The position numbers and the translations under genes are program-made. A stretch of DNA of 32,577 nt, taken from positions 1 to 32,577 of the forward strand of contig MFCX01000003.1 of NCBI GenBank assembly GCA_001777055.1. Direction: 5' to 3'. The notes below the pieces were generated by a model. The model saw nothing but the letters and a program-made list of their open reading frames with translations. It was not told the DNA's origin and made no database searches. This stretch comes from Candidatus Daviesbacteria bacterium RIFCSPHIGHO2_02_FULL_39_12 (GTDB taxonomy: Bacteria; Patescibacteriota; Microgenomatia; Daviesbacterales; UBA10151). Positions 15,375-22,301 of the stretch are shown in pieces (positions within the stretch are counted from its first letter, which is position 1; each line of letters begins with the position of its first letter).

Positions 15375-16640
15375 ATGCATAAAATATCTACGCTTAAAAA
15401 TGGTTTAACTTTAATCACCATAGATTTACCTCGATTGGAATCGGTTACTACTTTAGTGGCAGTTGGAGCCGGATCCAGGTATGAGACCAGAAAAATAAAC
15501 GGCATTTCCCATTTTTTGGAGCATATGTTTTTTAAGGGATCAAAAAAATATCCCAGCGCGGAACAAATTGCCACCTTAGTTGACGGAGTGGGAGCAATCA
15601 ATAATGCTTCCACCAGCAAGGAATTTACTCATTACTGGATTAAGTCTTCCGGTAAACACGTTGAGCTGTCCCTGGATATCCTTTCCTCAATGATCAGAGA
15701 ATCTCTTCTATCTGAGGAAGAAATTGAAAGGGAAAAGGGTGTAATTGTAGAGGAACTGAGGATGTATAAAGATTTGCCGCAAAGATACGTTTGGGATTTA
15801 TATGAAATGCTGCAATTTGGAGATCAGCCTTTAGGTTGGGATATAGGAGGAGATGAAAAAACTGTTAATTCGATACTGCAACAAAATCTATTTTCTTACA
15901 TGGACAGTTTATACTCTCCGGAAAATCTGGCGCTGGTTTTAGCAGGCAAGTTACCCAAAAATTTACATGCTTTAGCAGAAAAATATTTCAGCAATTTACC
16001 AAAAAGATCAAAATTTCCTTTTAAGTCGTATATTAAAGGTAAGCAGCTTAAACCAAGGATAGGTTTATATTATAAAAAAACCGATCAGGCAAATATTGTT
16101 TTAGGTATGGAAGGATATAACCGTTATGATAAAAAAAGATTTGCAGCCAGGGTTTTATCTACGATTTTAGGTGAGGGAATGTCTTCCCGATTATTTTTGC
16201 AGGTCAGGGAGAGAAGAGGGTTAGCTTACCACATTAGCGCTGATGCAGGTTTTTTTATCGATGCCGGGATGCTTACAGTTGATGCCGGTATTAAATTGGA
16301 AAAGATTGAGGAGGGGTTGAAGGTGATAAAAGACGAGCTACAAAGGATAGCGTTTGAGAAAGTAACTCCGGAAGAGTTAAAAAAAGCCAAAGAAATGATC
16401 AGAGGTCGTTTGGCCATCAGAGCTGAATCAACTAATTTTTTGGCAGAATATTTTGGGGTAAACTTTGTTTTAGACAGGAAAATAGAAACTTTTGATGAAT
16501 TCATGAGACAAATAGATGAGGTTAGTCAAGAAGATGTAATGAAAGCAGCAAAGGATTTAATTAAAAATGAAAAGTTTAATTTACAAATAATAGGACCCTT
16601 TAAAAATGCCGATCCTTTTATGAAAATTTTGGAAGTATGA
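15375..16640 (+). CDS. M16 family zinc peptidase
   Basis: A 421-residue insulinase/MPP-like protease. The inverted zinc motif is HFLEH (H46, E49, H50), and EEIEREKGVIVEELRM carries the downstream zinc-binding Glu. The second M16 half (RERRGLAYHISADAGFF, near 275) has the R/Y substrate motif, so both halves of the one-chain clamshell are present. No signal peptide is seen, which suggests a cytosolic oligopeptidase. The last codons overlap gdhA (ATGA). M16 genes of this size are common in small genomes, and the substrate is not predictable. Confidence 0.93.
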   Translation: MHKISTLKNGLTLITIDLPRLESVTTLVAVGAGSRYETRKINGISHFLEHMFFKGSKKYPSAEQIATLVDGVGAINNASTSKEFTHYWIKSSGKHVELSLDILSSMIRESLLSEEEIEREKGVIVEELRMYKDLPQRYVWDLYEMLQFGDQPLGWDIGGDEKTVNSILQQNLFSYMDSLYSPENLALVLAGKLPKNLHALAEKYFSNLPKRSKFPFKSYIKGKQLKPRIGLYYKKTDQANIVLGMEGYNRYDKKRFAARVLSTILGEGMSSRLFLQVRERRGLAYHISADAGFFIDAGMLTVDAGIKLEKIEEGLKVIKDELQRIAFEKVTPEELKKAKEMIRGRLAIRAESTNFLAEYFGVNFVLDRKIETFDEFMRQIDEVSQEDVMKAAKDLIKNEKFNLQIIGPFKNADPFMKILEV

Positions 16641-17941
16641 GTATATTTGATTCAGCTCTAACTCAACTAAACAATGCAGCAAGACATATTAAGTTACCGG
16701 AAGGGTTGCTGGAAAAGTTGCAACAGCCTGAAAGAATAATTCAGCTCAATATTCCTCTTAAAAAAGATAATGGGAAAATTGAACTGATGAAAGGTTATAG
16801 AGTCCAGTACAATAATGATTTGGGTCCATATAAAGGCGGTTTACGTTTCCATCCCCAGGTTGATATGGATGAGGTTAAAGCATTAGCCTTTTGGATGATG
16901 ATTAAAAATGCTGTAGTTGATCTGCCTTTTGGCGGCGGCAAGGGAGGAATAGAAATTGACCCTAAAAATCTATCGGTAAAAGAATTGGAAAGACTATCCA
17001 GAGAATTCACTAAGTTTTTAGCTCCTAATATAGGCGGCGGGATGGATGTGCCGGCTCCTGATATAAACACTAACGCCAAAATTATGGACTGGATAGCGGA
17101 TGAGTATATTAAAGTGCAAAGCGCAAACCTGCCTGTCGGCAAGGCAGGGTGTAAAGTGAAAAGTGAAAAGACTCAACTTAGGGCGGTGGTGACGGGGAAA
17201 TCGATTAAAAACGGAGGATCGGAAGGCAGAGAACAAGCAACAGGATTGGGAGGATATTTTGTTTTGGAAAGACTTATTAAAAAGTTAGGACTTAAAAGAC
17301 CTGTGACAGTTGCTATCCAGGGATTTGGTAATGTCGGTTCAAATATGGCTAAAATTTTATATGAAAATGGATATAGAATAGTAGCTGTTTCAGATGTAAA
17401 GGGTGGTATTTATGATAGAAATAATACCGGGTTTAATATAGATTTAGTCAGAAAATGCAAAGAAGAGAAGGGTTTTTTAGCAGGTTGTTATTGTATAGGC
17501 TCTGTTTGTGATTTGGCCAAAAAATATGAAGACGGTGTAATTTCTAACCAAGATCTGCTGGAGCTTAAGATAGATATCTTAATCCCTGCTGCGATTGAGA
17601 ATGTGATTACAAAAGACAATGCCAGAAAAATTAAAGCCAAAATTGTTTTTGAAATGGCAAATGGCCCGACAACTGCCGAGGCGGATCAAATTTTAAACAA
17701 AAGAGGAATACTTCTGATGCCGGATGTTTTAGCAAATTCAGGCGGAGTGACTGTTTCATATTTTGAGTGGTTACAAAATATGACAAATAAAAAATGGAGT
17801 TTAAAAAAAGTGAATAATCAGCTTAAAAAGAAAATGGAAACTGCTTTTACAAAGGTCTGGCAAATATCTCAAAAGGAAAAAGTAAATTTGAGAACAGCAG
17901 CCTATATCTTAGCTTTAGAAAGAATTGTCGCAAAGACTTAA
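16637..17941 (+). CDS. gdhA: Glutamate dehydrogenase
   Basis: This enzyme interconverts glutamate and 2-oxoglutarate plus ammonia. The substrate-binding lysines K66 (GPYKGGLRF), K90 and catalytic K102 (PFGGGKGG) are present, as is the catalytic Asp D142 (PAPDINT). The Rossmann motif GFGNVGSNMAK marks the dinucleotide domain. An extra segment, about residues 161-180 (SANLPVGKAGCKVKSEKTQ), precedes AVVTGKSIKNGGSEGR; it is encoded by a palindrome plus an AAAGTG tandem repeat and has no counterpart in the family. The start overlaps the M16 stop (ATGA). The 3' end overlaps the convergent PAP2 gene by 4 nt. Cofactor preference cannot be decided here. Confidence 0.94.
   Translation: MSIFDSALTQLNNAARHIKLPEGLLEKLQQPERIIQLNIPLKKDNGKIELMKGYRVQYNNDLGPYKGGLRFHPQVDMDEVKALAFWMMIKNAVVDLPFGGGKGGIEIDPKNLSVKELERLSREFTKFLAPNIGGGMDVPAPDINTNAKIMDWIADEYIKVQSANLPVGKAGCKVKSEKTQLRAVVTGKSIKNGGSEGREQATGLGGYFVLERLIKKLGLKRPVTVAIQGFGNVGSNMAKILYENGYRIVAVSDVKGGIYDRNNTGFNIDLVRKCKEEKGFLAGCYCIGSVCDLAKKYEDGVISNQDLLELKIDILIPAAIENVITKDNARKIKAKIVFEMANGPTTAEADQILNKRGILLMPDVLANSGGVTVSYFEWLQNMTNKKWSLKKVNNQLKKKMETAFTKVWQISQKEKVNLRTAAYILALERIVAKT
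17128..17170 (+). repeat. Palindrome plus AAAGTG tandem repeat in gdhA
   Basis: CCTGCCTGTCGGCAAGGCAG is an imperfect copy of the CCTGCCTGCCGGCAGGCAGG palindrome seen perfectly in purL. It is followed by GTAAAGTGAAAAGTGAAAAG, a short tandem. Both are translated in frame (LPVGKAG, KVKSEK) inside glutamate dehydrogenase. Confidence 0.7.
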
Positions 17942-18462
17942 TAATTTCTTAGATATTTTACCACTTTGCCTTTTATCGACCAGGAAATATAGATAGCAAG
18001 CCAAGCTACCGTAAATCCTCCTATAATATCTAGTGGGTAGTGAACTCCGACATAGATTCTGGATAGACCAACTAAAAAGGCCAGCCCCATAAGCGCCGGA
18101 CCCAATTTTGATTTATAGTAAGTGAAAGCAAAAGCAATAACTGCCATAATTGAGGTATGCATGGAAGGGAATGCAGGATTGTTATCATGGGCAATTAAAG
18201 GTTTGACACTTAACGTTACAAATGGTCTGGGTTCAATATAGAAAAGTCTGATTAACATAACTAAAAGCAAGCAAACCCCCAATCCAAAAACAGCAAGCAA
18301 AATTGCCTTTTTCTCTTTGATTCCCATTTTTAATGCCATGGCAAAGATGAACACCAGTGTAAAGTAAATTAAGTATTTGGCTGCAAAGATCATTAGATCA
18401 TCCGAAACTTGTGATTTGCCTGTCAAACTAAATATTAAGAAAAAAGCGGCTACATTATCCAT
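17938..18462 (-). CDS. PAP2 phosphatase, likely undecaprenyl-diphosphatase
   Basis: A 174-residue membrane protein with the three acid-phosphatase motifs of the PAP2 superfamily: RLFYIEPRPF (K/R...RP), PSMHTS (PSxH) and SRIYVGVHYPLDIIGG (SRx5HxxxD). Five to six hydrophobic segments surround them, placing the active site on the outer face of the membrane. Its start overlaps the undecaprenol kinase stop by one base (TAATG), so the pair is coupled. This supports dephosphorylation of undecaprenyl diphosphate to carrier phosphate (BcrC-like), although other lipid phosphates are possible. It overlaps the convergent gdhA end. Confidence 0.85.
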   Translation of the reverse strand: MDNVAAFFLIFSLTGKSQVSDDLMIFAAKYLIYFTLVFIFAMALKMGIKEKKAILLAVFGLGVCLLLVMLIRLFYIEPRPFVTLSVKPLIAHDNNPAFPSMHTSIMAVIAFAFTYYKSKLGPALMGLAFLVGLSRIYVGVHYPLDIIGGFTVAWLAIYISWSIKGKVVKYLRNY

Positions 18463-18821
18463 TAAATTGTAAAATAGGGAAGAAAAATTATTAGTCCAAC
18501 AACTGCTGCAGTGATAGAAGCAACTAAGACGGCTGCCGCAGAAATGTCTTTTGCCAGTTTTGCTCCCGGATGAATATTATCTACGAATTCATTAACCACT
18601 TTTTCAATGGCAGTGTTAGTAAGCTCCACAGTAATAACAAAACCAATGACTAAAATAATGATAATCCAGTCTCCGGTTGAAAGTTTTAAGTATAAAGATA
18701 TAAGGATAACGATTAACCCGGCCAGTAAGTGAAATTTTAAATTAGGTTCTTCTTTTAATGCAGCAACTAAACCATCAAGAGCATATTTAAAAGAAAGTAC
18801 ATGAAATTTTTTAGGACTCAC
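18462..18821 (-). CDS. dgkA: Undecaprenol kinase (DgkA family)
   Basis: A small integral membrane kinase, of the Gram-positive-like branch, that phosphorylates undecaprenol. Family motifs are SFKYALDGLVAALKEEPNLKFH, VELTNTAIEKVV (catalytic Glu region) and AKDISAAAVLVAS. Three transmembrane helices are visible. The ORF track begins at 18857, but I choose GTG 18821 (VSPKKF): an extended -10 TGTTATACT ends 6 nt upstream of it and the residues before it do not align with the family. The transcript would be leaderless. Product 119 aa, a normal length. Together with the PAP2 gene it supplies undecaprenyl phosphate for envelope glycan synthesis. Confidence 0.88.
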   Translation of the reverse strand: MSPKKFHVLSFKYALDGLVAALKEEPNLKFHLLAGLIVILISLYLKLSTGDWIIIILVIGFVITVELTNTAIEKVVNEFVDNIHPGAKLAKDISAAAVLVASITAAVVGLIIFLPYFTI

Positions 18822-18827
18822 CTTTTT

Positions 18828-18836
18828 AGTATAACA
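18828..18836 (-). promoter_or_regulatory. Extended -10 promoter for dgkA
   Basis: On minus, TGTTATACT lies 6 nt upstream of GTG 18821 and inside the longer annotated frame, which argues that the longer ORF start is not used. Confidence 0.55.
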
Positions 18837-18860
18837 TGAGATCAACATAACCAACATGGC

Positions 18861-18889
18861 TTGACTTTAGGTTCAAAAATAGTTATATT
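18861..18889 (+). promoter_or_regulatory. Sigma70 promoter of the purF operon
   Basis: TTGACT (18861-18866), a 17-nt spacer and TATATT (18884-18889) are followed by 5 nt and the purF ATG. No riboswitch, PurBox or Shine-Dalgarno is present between promoter and gene; there is simply no leader to hold one. Confidence 0.75.
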
Positions 18890-18894
18890 AGGCT

Positions 18895-20301
18895 ATGGGG
18901 AAGCTTAAGCTTACTGAGAAGTGCGGCATATTCGGGGTAATAGGAGCGGGTTTTGAGGCAGCACGGTTGGTACATCCGGGACTTTGGGCGCTACAGCACA
19001 GAGGCCAGGAATCTTCAGGAATTGCATCCTCAGACGGCAAGAAAATCTATCTTCATAAGGGTATGGGTTTGGTTTCTCATGTATTTGAGGAAAATGATTT
19101 AAGAAAGCTTAAAGGATTTTTAGCAATTGGCCATAACCGCTATTCAACTTCAGGTGATTCAATAGGATTACATGCCCAGCCGATTCTGGAAAAAATTACA
19201 GCGGGTCTATCCCTAGCTTTAGCTCATAATGGTAATCTTCCTTCGATTAAAAGATTAGAAGACTTCTTAAAGAAGAAAAAAATTTCCACTAAAGATTTAA
19301 ATGATTCGGAGATGATAACAAAGGCTATTGCTGTTTATATGAAAGAAGGTCTATCAATTGATGAGGCAGTAAAAGAGGCCTATCCTTTATTTAGCGGTGT
19401 GTTTTGTTTATTGCTGATGGATAAGAGTAAAATAGTAGCTGTTAGAGACAGCTTTGGCATCAGACCGCTTTGTTTTGGTAAATTAAACGGTGGTTTTGTG
19501 GTTGCTTCTGAAACTTGCGCTCTGGATATCATCGGGGCAAAATTTATTCGGGAAGTTAAACCAGGGGAGATGATTGTTATAGACTCTAAAGGTTTAAAGA
19601 GTGTCCAAATAGAAAAAGGTAATCAAAAATTAGATGTATTTGAATATGTTTACTTTGCCAGACCGGATAGTGTGATTTTAGGTAAAAGTGTTGACCAGGT
19701 CAGGCAGAATTTAGGAAAAGAACTGGCAAAAGAAGTCAATATAAAAGCAGATATTGTAGTTCCTGTTCCTGATTCGGCTATCCCTGCTGCAATTGGTTTT
19801 TCCAGACAGTCTGGCATTCCTTTTGAAATGGGTTTAATTAAAAACCGTTATATTCACCGGACTTTTATTTCTCCGGAAAAGCATACCAGGGGTAAAATAG
19901 TTCAACTAAAACTCAATCCTGTAAGGCAGGCGCTGCAAGGTAAAAAGATAATTGTGGTTGATGATTCGATTGTCAGAGGCACAACTTCCAAGAAAATCAT
20001 TAAGATGGTCCGGGATGCGGGGGCAAAGGAAGTACATTTACTTGTTTCCTCGCCGCCTGTGAAATTTCCGGATTTTTACGGTATTGATACTCCTAATCAA
20101 AAGGATTTGATTGCAGCCATAGAGAGTACTGAACAGATAAGAAAAGAATTGGGAGTTGATTCACTGCACTTTCTATCCTATCAAGGTTTAATAAGAGCTA
20201 TTGGTTTGCCGGAAGACCGGCTTTGCACAGCCCTTTTTAATGGGAATTACCCGGTTGATATAGGTGAAAGGGCAAAAGAAGTGGATTTTAGTATAGCATG
20301 A
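18895..20301 (+). CDS. purF: Amidophosphoribosyltransferase
   Basis: PurF makes phosphoribosylamine from PRPP and glutamine, the first committed step of purine synthesis. A 9-residue propeptide precedes the N-terminal nucleophile C10 (TEKCGIFGVIG), followed by LQHRGQESSGIA and the PRPP loop VVDDSIVRGTTS. The Fe-S ligand positions of the Bacillus-type enzyme look replaced: FPDFYGIDT has Asp where Cys is expected, and LCTALFNGNYP keeps only one of two Cys. A cluster-free enzyme is therefore likely. Length 468 aa. The gene begins the purF-N-D-L-Q-guaA operon and overlaps purN by 4 nt. Confidence 0.96.
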   Translation: MGKLKLTEKCGIFGVIGAGFEAARLVHPGLWALQHRGQESSGIASSDGKKIYLHKGMGLVSHVFEENDLRKLKGFLAIGHNRYSTSGDSIGLHAQPILEKITAGLSLALAHNGNLPSIKRLEDFLKKKKISTKDLNDSEMITKAIAVYMKEGLSIDEAVKEAYPLFSGVFCLLLMDKSKIVAVRDSFGIRPLCFGKLNGGFVVASETCALDIIGAKFIREVKPGEMIVIDSKGLKSVQIEKGNQKLDVFEYVYFARPDSVILGKSVDQVRQNLGKELAKEVNIKADIVVPVPDSAIPAAIGFSRQSGIPFEMGLIKNRYIHRTFISPEKHTRGKIVQLKLNPVRQALQGKKIIVVDDSIVRGTTSKKIIKMVRDAGAKEVHLLVSSPPVKFPDFYGIDTPNQKDLIAAIESTEQIRKELGVDSLHFLSYQGLIRAIGLPEDRLCTALFNGNYPVDIGERAKEVDFSIA

Positions 20302-20906
20302 AGAGACTGGCAGTTTTAATTTCTAATAAAGGAACGGGTACGAATTTACAAGCGATTATAGACGGGGTTGAAAGCGGGCAAATCATTGGCAAAATAGCAG
20401 CAGTTGTCTCCGATACACCGGATGCTCAAGGATTAAAAAGAGCCAGAAAGCATAATCTGCAAATTGAAATTTGTCCTAAAAAAGAAAATTTACTGCCTCT
20501 TTTGGAAAAACTTGCTCCTGACTATATTTGTTTAGCAGGCTGGAAACAAATTATTTTGCCTGAAGTGATTAACACATTTTCAAACAGGATTCTAAATACC
20601 CATCCGGGTTTAATTCCGGATACTTTGGACGGAGTAGTAAAAAACCCTGATGGTGCTGAGGGACTTTGGAACAGAGGAAAATTAACTGATGCAGCTATAC
20701 AGAACTTCCTGGATCAAGACGCCGGCTATGCCGGTTGCACCAATCATTTTTTGTCTGATGAATTTGATTTTGGCAAAGTTTTAGGCAGATGTTTTGAGAA
20801 AGTTCAACCAGGAGATACTGTTGAATCTTTATATACCAGACTTAAGGTTAAAGAGAATAAACTATATGTTGATGTTCTGACAAAACTTTGCGGGGAGGAA
20901 AAATGA
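20298..20906 (+). CDS. purN: GAR transformylase with extra loop
   Basis: PurN transfers the formyl group of 10-formyl-THF to glycinamide ribonucleotide. The folate enzyme motifs are present: GTGTNLQAI near the start, N100 and H102 in LNTHPGLIP, and D157 in DEFDFGK. The distance from the catalytic His to the Asp is 55 residues against 36 in E. coli, because a loop (DTLDGVVKNPDGAEGLWNRG) is inserted after HPGLIP. No repeat element is evident in this loop, so it is likely an old family variant. It overlaps purF and purD by ATGA junctions. Confidence 0.92.
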   Translation: MKRLAVLISNKGTGTNLQAIIDGVESGQIIGKIAAVVSDTPDAQGLKRARKHNLQIEICPKKENLLPLLEKLAPDYICLAGWKQIILPEVINTFSNRILNTHPGLIPDTLDGVVKNPDGAEGLWNRGKLTDAAIQNFLDQDAGYAGCTNHFLSDEFDFGKVLGRCFEKVQPGDTVESLYTRLKVKENKLYVDVLTKLCGEEK

Positions 20907-22255
20907 ATGTTTTAGTAATTGGACAAAACGGCAGGGAACATGCTTTGGCTGTTTCTTACGCAAAATCTAAATCAGTTAAAAAAGTAATTATGACGCCGGG
21001 TAATGGTTTAACGGATTTTAATAGTCCCAAAATTAAAAATTATTCGACAGTTGCAATGATGGATTTTGAGGCAATTATTAAAGTGTGCAAAATAGAAGGT
21101 ATAGATCTTGTTGATGTAGGGCAAGACGATATTATTGCAGCAGGATATGTAGATAAATTCGAAAGAATAGGCATAACTGCATTCGGTCCAACACAAAAAG
21201 CATCACAACTTGAATGGGATAAAAAGTGGGCGAGAAATTTTATGGTTAAATATAGTTTACCTATTCCAAAATTTAAAGCTTTCTCAAGCCAAAAAGAAGC
21301 AATTGATTACGTCAATAAACAAGCAGACCGATTGCTTTTTGTTAAAGCAACAGGTTTGGCTTTTGGTAAAGGGGTGATAAAAGCTACCAATAAAGCAGAG
21401 GCGATTTTTGCTATCGAACAAATGAAAAATTTTGGAAAGAGCGGCGGGATCTTTTTAATTGAAGAAGGTTTGATTGGAGAGGAATTTTCGCTTTTTGCTC
21501 TTTGCGACGGGAAAAATTATCAAATTATCAGTTGGGCACAGGATCATAAAACAATCTATGACAAAGATAAAGGGCCGAATACCGGTGGAGTCGGCAGTGT
21601 TGCTCCGGCTGGAGTAGTGACCAAAAAAATCCTCAAAGAAGTTGACAGAAATATTTTATTCCCTCTTATGAAAGGTATGCAAAAAGAAGGCAGGCCATAT
21701 AAAGGAATATTATATTTGGGAGGAATGATAAGCAAAAGCGGCGTCAAGGTAATAGAGTTTAACGCCAGATGGGGAGATCCGGAGGCAGAGGTTATTTTAC
21801 CTTCTATCAAAACAGATTATCTTAAAATAGCGCAGTCAATATTATCAGGAAAATTAAGAACTTTAAAAATAAAAATTGATAATAAAGTTAGAGTGAGTGT
21901 GGCAGGTTGCTCAAAAGGTTATCCCGGCGACTACTCGAAAGTTAAAGATAAAGAAATTATTGGTTTAAATAAAGCTATGAAATTACCCGGAATAACGGTT
22001 TTTGGATCCAGCATAGAGAGAAAAGGAGAAAGATTTTTTGTAAATGGCGGAAGAGTATTTTATATAGTAGGAGAAGGAAAAAATATTTTGGATGCGAGAA
22101 AAAAAGCATACAGGGCAATGAATTTGATTAGTATTGAAGGAAATAATTTACATTACAGAACAGATATAGGCTTCAGGGATGTTGAGCGAATGTCATCCCT
22201 GCGAAAGCAGGGATCCAATTATTGTATAGATTCCGGATCAAGCTCGCATCGCTGA
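20903..22255 (+). CDS. purD: Phosphoribosylamine--glycine ligase
   Basis: PurD joins glycine to phosphoribosylamine with ATP (GAR synthetase). The N-terminal VLVIGQNGREHAL and the ATP-grasp segments VKATGLAFGKGVI, GPNTGGVGSVAPAG and EFNARWGDPEAEVILP are typical. The ORF track uses TTG 20888, but ATG 20903 fits better: GGGGAGG lies directly upstream and the ATGA overlap with purN is the local style. The family's final motif HYRTDIG is followed by about 26 extra residues read through two palindromic elements, and the stop TGA lies inside the second. The catalytic part is complete. Confidence 0.95.
   Translation: MNVLVIGQNGREHALAVSYAKSKSVKKVIMTPGNGLTDFNSPKIKNYSTVAMMDFEAIIKVCKIEGIDLVDVGQDDIIAAGYVDKFERIGITAFGPTQKASQLEWDKKWARNFMVKYSLPIPKFKAFSSQKEAIDYVNKQADRLLFVKATGLAFGKGVIKATNKAEAIFAIEQMKNFGKSGGIFLIEEGLIGEEFSLFALCDGKNYQIISWAQDHKTIYDKDKGPNTGGVGSVAPAGVVTKKILKEVDRNILFPLMKGMQKEGRPYKGILYLGGMISKSGVKVIEFNARWGDPEAEVILPSIKTDYLKIAQSILSGKLRTLKIKIDNKVRVSVAGCSKGYPGDYSKVKDKEIIGLNKAMKLPGITVFGSSIERKGERFFVNGGRVFYIVGEGKNILDARKKAYRAMNLISIEGNNLHYRTDIGFRDVERMSSLRKQGSNYCIDSGSSSHR
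22192..22217 (+). repeat. GTCATCCC...GGGATCCA hairpin in the purD tail
   Basis: A 26-nt hairpin, stem ATCCCTGC / GCAGGGAT with a GAAA-containing loop, read as SSLRKQGSN at the PurD C-terminus. It is the same family as the element in purL at 24109-24152, but the stem bases differ in pairs (CCCT/AGGG here, TCCC/GGGA there). Confidence 0.75.
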
Positions 22256-22284
22256 AGCTTCGGCGAAGCGGGTCCGGAATGACA
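22227..22284 (+). repeat. Nested TAGATTCCGG...CCGGAATGACA element holding the purD stop
   Basis: The outer arms TTCCGGATC and GGTCCGGAA flank an inner palindromic block centred on GAAGCTTC (GCTGAAGCTTCGGC). The purD stop TGA (22253-22255) lies inside the inner block. The outer element is the family seen after cmk at 15337-15364. Confidence 0.75.
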
Positions 22285-22301
22285 ATGGAGAGTTAAATAT
22301 T

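Noticed and set aside
15332-15619. Minus-strand ORF of 95 aa opposite the M16 peptidase
   Set aside because: It is antisense to a conserved zinc-peptidase domain, and its C-terminus (CHSVLDTESI) is only the complementary reading of the hairpin element after cmk.
18861-18894. Purine riboswitch or PurR operator before purF
   Set aside because: The promoter ends 5 nt before the ATG, leaving no leader for a riboswitch, and no operator-like palindrome overlaps it.
20615-20680. Extra loop in purN as another inserted palindrome
   Set aside because: The DNA of this loop shows no palindrome or tandem motif shared with the other inserts, so it is treated as an inherited family variant.
20888-20902. 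TTG start for purD given in the ORF track
   Set aside because: The five codons encode the Shine-Dalgarno region (GGGGAGG), and ATG 20903 overlaps the purN stop in the ATGA style used throughout this operon.
22192-22284. Possible CRISPR-like or terminator structure after purD
   Set aside because: The hairpins are of two different families without regular spacing or spacers, and no T-run follows. They match the dispersed elements seen inside genes.
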